Assembly (NCBI GenBank): GCA_964243295.1
Contig: CAXTEJ010000002.1
Location: 1 to 64,000 of the forward strand
DNA from: CAXTEJ01 sp964243295
GTDB lineage: Bacteria; Actinomycetota; Actinomycetes; Actinomycetales; Angustibacteraceae
Reading direction: 5' to 3'
DNA length: 64,000 bases
Position 1 is the stretch's first letter; each line of letters begins with the position of its first letter. Of this stretch, positions 39,862-47,655 are shown one piece after another. Made by a program: the position numbers and the translations under genes. The notes below the pieces were generated by a model, which saw only the letters and a list, made by a program, of their open reading frames with translations, made no database searches and was not told the DNA's origin.

Positions 39862-41192
39862 GGGCGGCCCTGCCCGGGCGCGCCGGCGTCCTGCTCCTCG
39901 GGCTGCTCGTTCTGACCCTGCTGCATGTCCGCGGCCGCGCGGTCACCGGCGTCCAGGTGGTCGACGAGCCGGAAGGCGGCGGGCAGCACGCACAGCAGCA
40001 CCACGGCGACCGTGACGAGCGCGGGCGTGCGGCCGGCGGTGGCCCACAGCACGCCGAAGCCGACCGAGGACAGCGAGCGGGCCACCGCGACGACGGTCTG
40101 CGCGGTGGCGATGCCGCTCGCGCGCACCGACGGGTCGACCAGGCGACCGGCCAGGGCCGGCAGCGCGCCGTCGGTCGCCGCGTAGAACGTGCCGAGCAGC
40201 AGCAGGCACGCGAGCGTCGCGACCAGGCCGCGCGCCGGGCCGGCCGCCGCGGCGTACGCGCCCACCAGCGCCAGGTGGCCGAGCACCAGCACCCGGCCGC
40301 GGCCCACGCGGTCAGCGGCCCGCCCCAGCGGCAGCGCGAGGGCGAGGTAGGCGGCGTTGGTGCCGACGTACAGCAGCGGGAACCAGCTCGCGGCGAAGTC
40401 GTCGCGGCGCTGCAGGGCGAGGTAGAGGAAGCCGTCGCCGACGGTCAGCACGCCGAGCACGGCCGCCACGAGCAGCAGCCGGCGCAGCCGCGGGTCGAGC
40501 ACCCGCCGCCACGACGGCGCCGACCGGGGGAGGGGCACGCCGCTGGCCGCCGCCGCATCACGGCGCGGCTGCAGGTCGGGCACGAGCAGCACCAGCACCG
40601 CGACCCCGACCACGGCGAAGCCCAGCGACAGCACGAACACCGACGAGTACCCGCCCGGCACGGCGGCCAGCACCGCGAACGCCAGCAGCGGGCCGACGAC
40701 GGCGCCGAGGGTGTCGAGGAAGCGGTGCACGCCGAACGCCCGGCCGAGGTCGCGGGGGTCGCTGGCGGCCGAGATGAGCGCGTCGCGCGGGGCCGTGCGC
40801 AGCCCCTTGCCGAGCCGGTCGACCGTGACGACCCCGGTGATCGCCGCGAGCCCCGTCGCGGGCAGCAGAGCGAGGCGGGCGAGCGCCGACAGGCCGTACC
40901 CGAGCACCGCCACGCGCTTGGGGTGGTCGCCGCGGTCGGCGAGCCAGCCGCCCAGCAGGCGCACGAGCGCGCTCACGCCCTGGTAGAGGCCGTCGACGAC
41001 GCCGTAGGCGATGGGTCCGAGGCCGAGCACCGCGGTGAGGTAGAGCGGCAGGATCGCCGACACCGACTCCGAGGAGATGTCGGTCAGCATGCTCACGACG
41101 CCGAGCAGCACCACGCTGCCCGCCACCCGGCCGCGCCGCGGCTGCTTCGAGCGGTCGCCGCGCGCGGTGGTGTCGCGCAGCGTCACGTACAT
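39858..41192 (-). CDS. MFS family transporter
   Basis: A 444-residue, 12-helix transporter. ATG 41192 has GGAGGAG 6 nt upstream, so the long in-frame N-terminal extension is rejected. LADRGDHPKRVAVLGYGLSA is the loop 2-3 signature, and DRLGKGLRTAPRDALISA matches a subgroup related to fosmidomycin-resistance-like and YxlH-like exporters. The C-terminal 30 residues are Gln/Glu-rich and cytoplasmic. Probably an exporter; substrate unknown. Cotranscribed with the propeller protein. Confidence 0.85.
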   Translation of the reverse strand: MYVTLRDTTARGDRSKQPRRGRVAGSVVLLGVVSMLTDISSESVSAILPLYLTAVLGLGPIAYGVVDGLYQGVSALVRLLGGWLADRGDHPKRVAVLGYGLSALARLALLPATGLAAITGVVTVDRLGKGLRTAPRDALISAASDPRDLGRAFGVHRFLDTLGAVVGPLLAFAVLAAVPGGYSSVFVLSLGFAVVGVAVLVLLVPDLQPRRDAAAASGVPLPRSAPSWRRVLDPRLRRLLLVAAVLGVLTVGDGFLYLALQRRDDFAASWFPLLYVGTNAAYLALALPLGRAADRVGRGRVLVLGHLALVGAYAAAAGPARGLVATLACLLLLGTFYAATDGALPALAGRLVDPSVRASGIATAQTVVAVARSLSSVGFGVLWATAGRTPALVTVAVVLLCVLPAAFRLVDHLDAGDRAAADMQQGQNEQPEEQDAGAPGQGRP

Positions 41193-41232
41193 CGGGGCTC
41201 CTCCGTGCGGGCCGATGGGCACCGGCCGGTCC

Positions 41233-41262
41233 AGGCTAGGAGCACGCCCCCGCGCCTGTCCG
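41233..41262 (-). promoter_or_regulatory. candidate promoter of the MFS gene
   Basis: On the minus strand CGGACA (41262-41257, 4 of 6 matches) and TAGCCT (41238-41233) are 18 bp apart. Transcription would begin about 34 nt before the ATG at 41192. Confidence 0.45.
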
Positions 41263-41361
41263 GGGTTTGTCGGGGTCGCACGCGGCGTCCTGACGGCTTT
41301 GCCCGGATGGTTCCGTTTCGCACCTGCACTGTGCCGTGCGGGTGGTGGACGGCGGCTCAGC

Positions 41362-41436
41362 GTGGGCGTCCAGCCGCCGAGACCGGACCCGCTTCCCGCG
41401 GTGACGGTGCGCCTCACGTGGCGTCCACGCCAGGTG
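41362..41436. repeat. 75-bp imperfect direct repeat, copy A
   Basis: Aligns without gaps to 41613-41687 at roughly 70% identity by eye, sharing GTGGG-GTCCAG, TCCCGC-GTGACGGT and GTG at the ends. Read on the minus strand, five codon differences are synonymous (Thr ACC/ACG several times, Arg CGT/CGC). This hints at conservation of a peptide with TWR-R-V, TVTAG and WTPT. Confidence 0.5.
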
Positions 41437-41479
41437 GAGGTGGCCGTCGCCGGGTGAGGGACCGGTGGACGTCGGCCGG

Positions 41480-41701
41480 CTAGGTGGAGCGGTCGCCGTT
41501 CCTCGGGTGGTGGGCCGGTCCCGGGCGGCTGGGGGCGGCCGGGCGCGGCGCCGGCGGGTCGTCGTCCGGGCTGGGCGTCGAGGTGGGGCGTTGGGACGAG
41601 GCGTCCAGGTGGGTGGGGGTCCAGATCCTGAGATCGCGGTCCCCTCCCGCCGTGACGGTTCCCTCCACGCGGCGTGCGCGCCACGTGATGCGCACCAGCA
41701 C
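41480..41701 (-). CDS. possible small protein, 73 residues (doubtful)
   Basis: GTG 41701 to TAG 41480. The N-terminal third (ITWRARRVEGTVTAGGDRD) is the one mirrored in repeat copy A, and the rest is Pro/Arg-rich. There is no clear ribosome binding site and no recognised family. It may be a real duplicated small gene with copy A as a decayed paralogue, or simply an open frame across a repeat. Confidence 0.25.
   Translation of the reverse strand: MLVRITWRARRVEGTVTAGGDRDLRIWTPTHLDASSQRPTSTPSPDDDPPAPRPAAPSRPGPAHHPRNGDRST
41613..41687. repeat. 75-bp imperfect direct repeat, copy B
   Basis: Second copy of the repeat, 251 bp from copy A in the same orientation. It lies within the possible small ORF at 41480-41701. 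Confidence 0.5.
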
Positions 41702-41834
41702 CCACGTAACGTGATCAGGGCAGCGACCCGGCGCGGACGGGCCAGACGAGCCAGGCGGACGGGCGCCGGTGTGGGCGGGGGCTCGAGGGCGCTGGGCCCG
41801 GCGTGGCCGCGTGGGTGAGGACTGCGGGGGACAG

Positions 41835-41840
41835 TAGGCT
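41835..41840 (+). promoter_or_regulatory. candidate -10 element of eno (TAGGCT)
   Basis: TAGGCT, the same -10 as proposed for mfd, lies 46 bp before the eno ATG. The corresponding -35 (TGGGTG at 41812-41817) is poor. Confidence 0.35.
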
Positions 41841-41886
41841 CGCGGCGAGCGTCACCCCGACATCCGCACCGACCGAGGAGCACCCC

Positions 41887-43170
41887 ATGGCCAGCATCGA
41901 GGCCGTCGGCGCCCGCGAGATCCTTGACTCGCGCGGCAACCCCACCGTCGAGGTCGAGGTGGCCCTGGACGACGGCACCATCGCCCGCGCGGCCGTGCCC
42001 TCGGGTGCGTCGACCGGCGCGTTCGAGGCGGTCGAGCGCCGCGACAGCGACAAGGCCCGCTACGGCGGCAAGGGCGTCGAGAAGGCCGTGCTGGCCGTCA
42101 TGGACGACCTCGGCCCGGCGCTGCTCGGCCTCGACGCGTCCGAGCAGCGGCTGGTCGACCAGGCGATGCTCGACCTGGACGGCACCGACAACAAGGCCAA
42201 GATCGGCGCCAACGCGATCCTCGGCGTCTCGCTGGCCGTCGCGCGGGCCGCGGCCGAGTCGGCCCAGCTGCCGCTGTTCCGCTACGTCGGCGGACCCAAC
42301 GCCCACGTGCTGCCCGTGCCGATGATGAACATCATCAACGGCGGCGCCCACGCCGACAGCGGCGTCGACGTCCAGGAGTTCATGATCGCGCCGATCGGCG
42401 CGGAGACGTTCCGCGAGGCGCTGCGCTGGGGCGCCGAGACCTACCACGCGCTCAAGAGCGTGCTGAAGGAGAAGGGCCTCGCGACGGGCCTGGGCGACGA
42501 GGGTGGCTTCGCCCCCGACCTGCCGTCGACCACCGAGGCGCTCGACCTGATCGCCGTGGCCGTCGACCGCGCGGGCTTCACCCTCGGCACCGACATCGGG
42601 CTGGCGCTCGACGTGGCCGCGACCGAGTTCCACTCCGGCGGCAGCTACCGCTTCGAGGGCGCCGAGCGCTCCTCGGAGTGGATGACCGGCTTCTACGAGG
42701 GCCTGCTCAGCGAGTACCCGCTGGTCTCCATCGAGGACCCCCTCTCGGAGGACGACTGGGAGGGCTGGGGCCACCTGATGCGCGCGATCGGCGAGCGCGT
42801 GCAGGTCGTCGGCGACGACCTGTTCGTCACCAACCCCACCCGCCTGCAGCGCGGCATCGACGAGGGCAGCGCCAACGCCCTGCTGGTCAAGGTCAACCAG
42901 ATCGGCTCGCTGACCGAGACCCTGGACGCCGTCGACCTGGCTCACCGCAGCGGGTTCCGCTGCATGATGAGCCACCGCTCGGGCGAGACCGAGGACACCA
43001 CGATCGCCGACCTCGCCGTCGCCACCAACTGCGGCCAGATGAAGACCGGCGCACCCGCCCGCAGCGAGCGCGTCGCCAAGTACAACCAGCTGCTGCGCAT
43101 CGAGGAGGAGCTGGACGACGCCGCGCGCTACGCCGGCCGCTCCGCCTTCCCGCGCTTCCGCCGGGCCTGA
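41887..43170 (+). CDS. eno: enolase
   Basis: A 427-residue glycolytic enzyme converting 2-phosphoglycerate to phosphoenolpyruvate. ATG 41887 follows GAGGAG. SRGNPTVEVEV, the HADSGVDVQEFMI loop, SIEDPLSEDDWEGW with its metal-binding acidic residues, the catalytic-Lys region (LLVKVNQIGSLTE) and SHRSGETEDTTIADL are all intact. It begins the eno-ftsB-DUF501-ppx run, with 7 bp to the next gene. Confidence 0.98.
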   Translation: MASIEAVGAREILDSRGNPTVEVEVALDDGTIARAAVPSGASTGAFEAVERRDSDKARYGGKGVEKAVLAVMDDLGPALLGLDASEQRLVDQAMLDLDGTDNKAKIGANAILGVSLAVARAAAESAQLPLFRYVGGPNAHVLPVPMMNIINGGAHADSGVDVQEFMIAPIGAETFREALRWGAETYHALKSVLKEKGLATGLGDEGGFAPDLPSTTEALDLIAVAVDRAGFTLGTDIGLALDVAATEFHSGGSYRFEGAERSSEWMTGFYEGLLSEYPLVSIEDPLSEDDWEGWGHLMRAIGERVQVVGDDLFVTNPTRLQRGIDEGSANALLVKVNQIGSLTETLDAVDLAHRSGFRCMMSHRSGETEDTTIADLAVATNCGQMKTGAPARSERVAKYNQLLRIEEELDDAARYAGRSAFPRFRRA

Positions 43171-43177
43171 TCGCGGC

Positions 43178-43732
43178 ATGGCAGCAGGACGCGGGCCGGG
43201 CGCCGGCCGCTCCGGGCGCGACGGCGCGAGCCGCGTCGCCCGGGACGGCGGCGCGGGCGCGAGGCCGGGCGTCGGCTCGCGTCCCGGTGTGCGGCCGGCT
43301 GCGTCGGTCGCTGGTCGCCCTGCCCGCGCCACCGCCAGCACGCGTCCGGCCCGGATGCGGCGCGCCGCATTCCTCGGCGTCATCGCCGTGGTCCTCGCGG
43401 TGCTGCTCGCCCCGGCCATGCGCTCCTACGTCGCCCAGCGCAGCCAGGTCGACGCGCTGTCGGCCCAGGTCGACGCCCAGCGCCAGCAGCTGGCCGACCT
43501 GCAGGCGCAGCGCGCCGCCTGGGACGACCCCGCCTACGTCAAGGCGCAGGCCCGCGAGCGGCTGAAGTTCGTCATGCCCGGCGACCGCGCCTACACCGTC
43601 ATCGACCCGACGCCCCGGTCGAGCGCGGTCGGCGAGCAGCGCGTGGTGACCGCGCCCGCGACCTCCGACCGCGCGTGGTTCGGCCGGCTGTGGACGTCGG
43701 TGCGGGTAGCCGGCGGCACGAGCGCACCGTGA
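43178..43732 (+). CDS. FtsB/DivIC-like septum formation initiator
   Basis: A 184-residue bitopic membrane protein. A basic, low-complexity cytoplasmic tail (1-58) is followed by a transmembrane helix (about 62-84), a short coiled coil (about 88-118) and the family motif DDPAYVKAQARERLKFVMPGD. It links division proteins at the septum (FtsB/FtsL/FtsQ complex). Position directly after eno matches Actinobacteria. Confidence 0.9.
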   Translation: MAAGRGPGAGRSGRDGASRVARDGGAGARPGVGSRPGVRPAASVAGRPARATASTRPARMRRAAFLGVIAVVLAVLLAPAMRSYVAQRSQVDALSAQVDAQRQQLADLQAQRAAWDDPAYVKAQARERLKFVMPGDRAYTVIDPTPRSSAVGEQRVVTAPATSDRAWFGRLWTSVRVAGGTSAP

Positions 43733-44286
43733 GCGATGGCCCGACCCCCGTCGCCGCGCGGGGCCCGGTGGCCGAGGGTGACGTCGCCGCGGTGCGCGAC
43801 CAGCTCGGCCGCGAGCCGCGCGGCTTCGTCGCCGTGGCCCACCGCTGCCCGTGCGGCGCCCCGGACGTCGCGCTGACCGCGCCGCGGCTGCCCGACGGCA
43901 CGCCGTTCCCCACGACCTACTACCTGACGTGCCCGCGGGCGACCGGCGCGGTCAGCACCCTGGAGTCGCAGGGCCTCATGCGCGAGATGACCGAGCGCCT
44001 CGCGGTCGACGACGACCTCGCCGAGCAGTACGCCGGCGCGCACCGCGACTACCTGCGGCGGCGGGGGGCGCTGGCCGAGGTGCCCGAGCTCGCCGACGTC
44101 TCGGCCGGCGGCATGCCCACCCGCGTCAAGTGCCTGCACGTGCTCGTCGCTCACGCGCTCGCGGCCGGCCCGGGAGTCAACCCGCTGGGCGACGAGGCGC
44201 TGGCCGCGCTGCCGCGGTGGTGGGCTGCCGGCCCGTGCGTCGGCGCCGGCCGCGCTCAGACCGAGCAGAGCAGGCAGAGCGCGTGA
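43729..44286 (+). CDS. DUF501 family protein
   Basis: A 185-residue protein of the DUF501 family. The conserved Cys pair in RCPCGAP, the TFPTTYYLTCP-like block (here PFPTTYYLTCP) and the KCLHVLVAHALAAGPGVNPLGD block are diagnostic. GTG 43729 overlaps the ftsB stop. Function unknown; its fixed place between ftsB and ppx suggests a housekeeping role. Confidence 0.9.
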   Translation: MSDGPTPVAARGPVAEGDVAAVRDQLGREPRGFVAVAHRCPCGAPDVALTAPRLPDGTPFPTTYYLTCPRATGAVSTLESQGLMREMTERLAVDDDLAEQYAGAHRDYLRRRGALAEVPELADVSAGGMPTRVKCLHVLVAHALAAGPGVNPLGDEALAALPRWWAAGPCVGAGRAQTEQSRQSA

Positions 44287-45218
44287 CCCGGGTGGCCGCG
44301 ATCGACTGCGGCACCAACTCGATCCGGTTGCTCGTGGCCGACGTCGACCCCGCGGCGGGCACGCTCGTCGACCACGACCGTCGCATGCAGGTCGTGCGGC
44401 TCGGCCAGGGCGTCGACCGCACCGGGGTGCTGGCGCCCGAGGCGCTCGCTCGCACGCTCGCGGCGACCGCGGAGTACGCGCGCGCCTGCGAGCGCTGGGG
44501 CGTCGAGCGCGTCCGCTTCGTCGCGACCTCGGCCACCCGCGACGCGAGCAACCGCGACGAGCTGGTGCGCGGCGTCCACGCGCTGCTCGGCGTCGAGCCC
44601 GAGGTGGTGGCCGGTGCCCAGGAGGCGCAGCTGTCGTTCACGGGCGCCACCCGCGAGCTCGTCGCCGACGGGCAACGCGGCCCGTTCGTGGTGTGCGACA
44701 TCGGCGGCGGGTCGACCGAGCTCGTGCGCGGCACCGGCGAGGTCGAGGCCGCGCTGTCGGTCGACATCGGGTGCGTGCGGCTGACCGAGCGTCACCTGGC
44801 CGGCGACCCGCCGTCCGAGGCGGAGGTGCTCGCGGCCCGCGCCGACGTCGAGGAGGCCCTCGACCGGGTGGCCGAGGTCGTGCCGCTGGACGGCGTGGGC
44901 GCGTTGGTCGGCGTCGCCGGGTCGGTGACCACGGTGGCCGCCGCGGTGCTGGGCCTGCCGGCGTACGACTCGGCACGGATCCACCGGGCGAGGCTGGGCG
45001 TCGACGCGGTGCGCGAGACGTGCGACCGACTGCTGACGATGTCGCGGGCCGAGCGCGCGACCCTGGGCTTCATGCACCCCGGCCGGGTCGACGTCATCGG
45101 CGCCGGCGCGCTGGTGTGGTGGGCGGTCGTCGACCGGCTGGTCGAGCGGTCCGCTCTGAGCGAGGTCACCGTGTCCGAGCACGACATCCTGGACGGGATC
45201 GCCTTCAGCCTCGGGTGA
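44283..45218 (+). CDS. Ppx/GppA family exopolyphosphatase
   Basis: A 311-residue ASKHA-fold phosphatase acting on polyphosphate or pppGpp. AAIDCGTNSIRLLVADV is the phosphate-1 motif, ATSATRDASNRDEL, CDIGGGSTELV is the second phosphate loop and GVAGSVTTVAA the adenosine-like motif. The short form lacking the C-terminal HD domain is usual in Actinobacteria. GTG overlaps the DUF501 stop. It converges with the GGDEF-EAL gene, overlapping by 14 bp. Confidence 0.92.
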   Translation: MTRVAAIDCGTNSIRLLVADVDPAAGTLVDHDRRMQVVRLGQGVDRTGVLAPEALARTLAATAEYARACERWGVERVRFVATSATRDASNRDELVRGVHALLGVEPEVVAGAQEAQLSFTGATRELVADGQRGPFVVCDIGGGSTELVRGTGEVEAALSVDIGCVRLTERHLAGDPPSEAEVLAARADVEEALDRVAEVVPLDGVGALVGVAGSVTTVAAAVLGLPAYDSARIHRARLGVDAVRETCDRLLTMSRAERATLGFMHPGRVDVIGAGALVWWAVVDRLVERSALSEVTVSEHDILDGIAFSLG

Positions 45219-47205
45219 GGGGCAGTGGCTGGGTCGCCGGGGCAGGCTCGGTGTGCTGGGAGTCGCGCGCGGTGAACCACTCGATGACGGCGCTGGCGCC
45301 CATGGGCCTGGCGAAGACGAAGCCCTGCGCGACGTCGCACCCGCCGTGGCGCAGCAGAGCGAGCGTGCACTCGTCCTCCACGCCCTCGGCGACCACCGAC
45401 ATGCCGAGGTTGTGCGTGAGGTCGATCAGCGAGCGGACGATGGCGGCGTTGCCGCTCTCGGTGGCCATGTCGGTGACGAAGTGGCGGTCGATCTTCAGCT
45501 CGGTGAGGGGCAGCCGGCCCAGGTAGCCGAGGGACGTCGACCCCTGGCCGAAGTCGTCGAGGCTGATGCGGATGCCCGCGTCGCGCAGCCGGTGCAGCTC
45601 GCGGGTCGCCTTCTCGACGTCGGAGAAGACCGCGGTCTCGGTCACCTCGAGCACCAGCCGCCGCGCCGGCAGTCCGCTGGCCGCGAGGGCGTCGAGCACG
45701 CGTGTCGCGAAGCCAGCCGAGGTGAGGTTGCGCGCCGAGACGTTGACGGCGACGTCGACGCGGACGCCGAGGTGGTCCCACCTGCGCAGCTGCGTCAGGG
45801 CGGTCGCGAGCACCCAGTCGGTCAGCGGGTCGATCAGGCCGGTCTGCTCCGCGACGGGCAGGAAGCGGTCGGGTTGGATCAGGCCGTGGCGAGGGTGGTT
45901 CCACCGCACGAGGGCCTCGACGGTGCACACCTGGTCGTCGCGCAGCCGCAGCGTGGGCTGGAAGTGCAGCACCAGCTCGTCGGTGACGAGCGCCTGGCGC
46001 AGCTCGCCGACCAGGGCCAGGCGGTCGCTGTCGTGGTGGTCGTCGGCGCGGTCGTAGCGCAGCACGCCGGCGTGCGAGGCCTTGGCGGCAGACATGGCGA
46101 TGTCGGCGCGCTGCAGCAGCAGGGGGCCGGTGCCGTCGTCCGGGGCGAGGACGTAGCCGATGCTCATCTCGGTGCTCAGCGGCATGCCCTGCACCACCAG
46201 CGGCTCGGCCACGACGCCCTGCAGCCGGCGCAGCAGCTGCTCGGCCTGCTCCGCGCCGTCGACCGCGTGCAGCACCAGCCCGAACTCGTCGGGGCCGAGC
46301 CGGGCGAGCAGGTCGCCGTCGCCGACGTGGGCCTGCAGCCGCTTCGCGAGCTGGGCGACGACCTCGTCGCCGCCCTGGTGGCCGATGGTGTCGTTGATCT
46401 GCCGGAAGCGGTCGAGATCGAGCACGGCGACGGCCGTGCGGCCCGCGTCGGGGCAGCGCTGGTCGAGCTCGCCGAGGCACCGGTCGAAGACGCGCCGATT
46501 CGCCAGGCCGGTGAGCTGGTCGTGCTCGGCGAGGTAGAGGTTGTCGTGGGACTGCCGGCGAAGCCGCCGCGTGGCGACCATCGACACCGCCGCGAGCACG
46601 AGGTAAAGCAGGCCGAGGCCGACGGCGAGATCGACGTACAGGGCCCGCAGCCGCTCGCCGGCGCTCGCGCGGATCGGGCCGTAGGGCAGCTCGATCTCGA
46701 GCACGCCGACGCGCTGCGACACCGGGCCTGCCAGCAGCGGGCGGTAGCTCGCGATGACGGGGCCGCCGTCGCTCGCACCGGCTTGCGCCGATCCGGTCAC
46801 CCTCGTGACGACCTGCCCCTGCGCCGCCAGCAGGGCGCTGCGGTCGCCGTCGAGGCTGCCCTCGCCCTGGGCGTCGTCGGCGAACAGGATCCGGCCGTCG
46901 AGGTCGCGCACGCGCAGCCGCACCAACGTGCCGTCCGCGACGGTCTTGGTGACCAGCCGGCGCAGCGTGACGTCGGTCGTGCTGGGCAGCCCGCTGCGCA
47001 GGTCGGCGCCGGTGAGCAGCGGCTCGACGGACGTGTGCGCGATGAGGGTGGCGATGGACTCGCCGCTGCGCAGGCCGCGCTCCCGGGCGTCGGCGCGCAA
47101 GGAGGCGGCGAGCAGCAGGCCGAGCAGGACGACCGGCACGAGGCTCACCCCGACGTACCCGACGAACATGCGTCGCGCCGAGGGCGGGCGCACGAGTCGG
47201 GGCAC
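45205..47205 (-). CDS. membrane GGDEF-EAL protein, c-di-GMP phosphodiesterase candidate
   Basis: A 666-residue protein. An N-terminal helix (about 15-35), a periplasmic sensor-like region and a second helix (about 185-207) precede a GGDEF domain and an EAL domain. The GGDEF signature is RLGPDEF, with Pro replacing the second Gly, so cyclase activity is doubtful. The EAL domain keeps VEALVRWNHP, EVTETAVF, LDDFGQGSTSL, KIDRHFV and AEGVED, so it may cleave c-di-GMP. GTG 47205 start. Divergent from the PadR gene. Confidence 0.88.
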   Translation of the reverse strand: MPRLVRPPSARRMFVGYVGVSLVPVVLLGLLLAASLRADARERGLRSGESIATLIAHTSVEPLLTGADLRSGLPSTTDVTLRRLVTKTVADGTLVRLRVRDLDGRILFADDAQGEGSLDGDRSALLAAQGQVVTRVTGSAQAGASDGGPVIASYRPLLAGPVSQRVGVLEIELPYGPIRASAGERLRALYVDLAVGLGLLYLVLAAVSMVATRRLRRQSHDNLYLAEHDQLTGLANRRVFDRCLGELDQRCPDAGRTAVAVLDLDRFRQINDTIGHQGGDEVVAQLAKRLQAHVGDGDLLARLGPDEFGLVLHAVDGAEQAEQLLRRLQGVVAEPLVVQGMPLSTEMSIGYVLAPDDGTGPLLLQRADIAMSAAKASHAGVLRYDRADDHHDSDRLALVGELRQALVTDELVLHFQPTLRLRDDQVCTVEALVRWNHPRHGLIQPDRFLPVAEQTGLIDPLTDWVLATALTQLRRWDHLGVRVDVAVNVSARNLTSAGFATRVLDALAASGLPARRLVLEVTETAVFSDVEKATRELHRLRDAGIRISLDDFGQGSTSLGYLGRLPLTELKIDRHFVTDMATESGNAAIVRSLIDLTHNLGMSVVAEGVEDECTLALLRHGGCDVAQGFVFARPMGASAVIEWFTARDSQHTEPAPATQPLPLTRG

Positions 47206-47322
47206 GGGTCGTCCATCGGCACACCCGTGGTGATCTTGAGATGCCCCCGCCTCGCATCAGGGTGCTGGCGCTAGTGTGCTTGGCGCGGTACCGTCCTCAC
47301 CACACCACCGGGAAGGGCGAGG

Positions 47323-47655
47323 ATGGACACGACGCAGCTGCTCAAGGGGGTGCTCGACCTCGCCGTCCTCGCGGTGGTGCAGGACGAGGACGGCTACGGC
47401 TACGACGTCGTGCGCCGGCTGCGCACGGCGGGCCTGGAGGAGGTCGGCGACGCGTCGGTCTACGGCACGCTGCGCCGGTTGTACGCGGCCGGGGCGCTGA
47501 CGTCGTACGTCGTGCCCTCCGAGGAGGGACCGCACCGCAAGTACTACGGCATCAACCCGCACGGCCGGGCGCTGCTCGAGACCCAGGCCAAGACCTGGCA
47601 GGGGTTCGCCGACACCATGCAGCAGCTGCTCGAGCCGACGGGGGCACGATCATGA
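47323..47655 (+). CDS. PadR family transcriptional regulator
   Basis: A 110-residue winged-helix regulator. LKGVLDLAVLAVVQDEDGYGYDVVRRL and ASVYGTLRRLYAAGAL are the family's helix-turn-helix signature, and GPHRKYYGINPHGR the wing. ATG 47323 follows GGCGAGG. The stop overlaps the ATG of the membrane protein gene. PadR genes are often paired with such partners and control them. Confidence 0.92.
   Translation: MDTTQLLKGVLDLAVLAVVQDEDGYGYDVVRRLRTAGLEEVGDASVYGTLRRLYAAGALTSYVVPSEEGPHRKYYGINPHGRALLETQAKTWQGFADTMQQLLEPTGARS

Larger units (their letters stand above)
41193..41886. other. 694-bp region between divergent MFS and eno genes
   Basis: It contains the MFS promoter, a pair of 75-bp imperfect direct repeats (41362-41436 and 41613-41687), a short minus-strand frame (41480-41701), and a TAGGCT -10 candidate for eno (41835-41840). 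Other open frames are shadows of GC bias. Confidence 0.55.

Noticed and set aside
41193..41705. N-terminal extension of the MFS frame (to 615 residues)
   Set aside because: ATG 41192 has an excellent GGAGGAG site, and the extension is Arg/Pro/Gly-rich and includes a repeat and the promoter.
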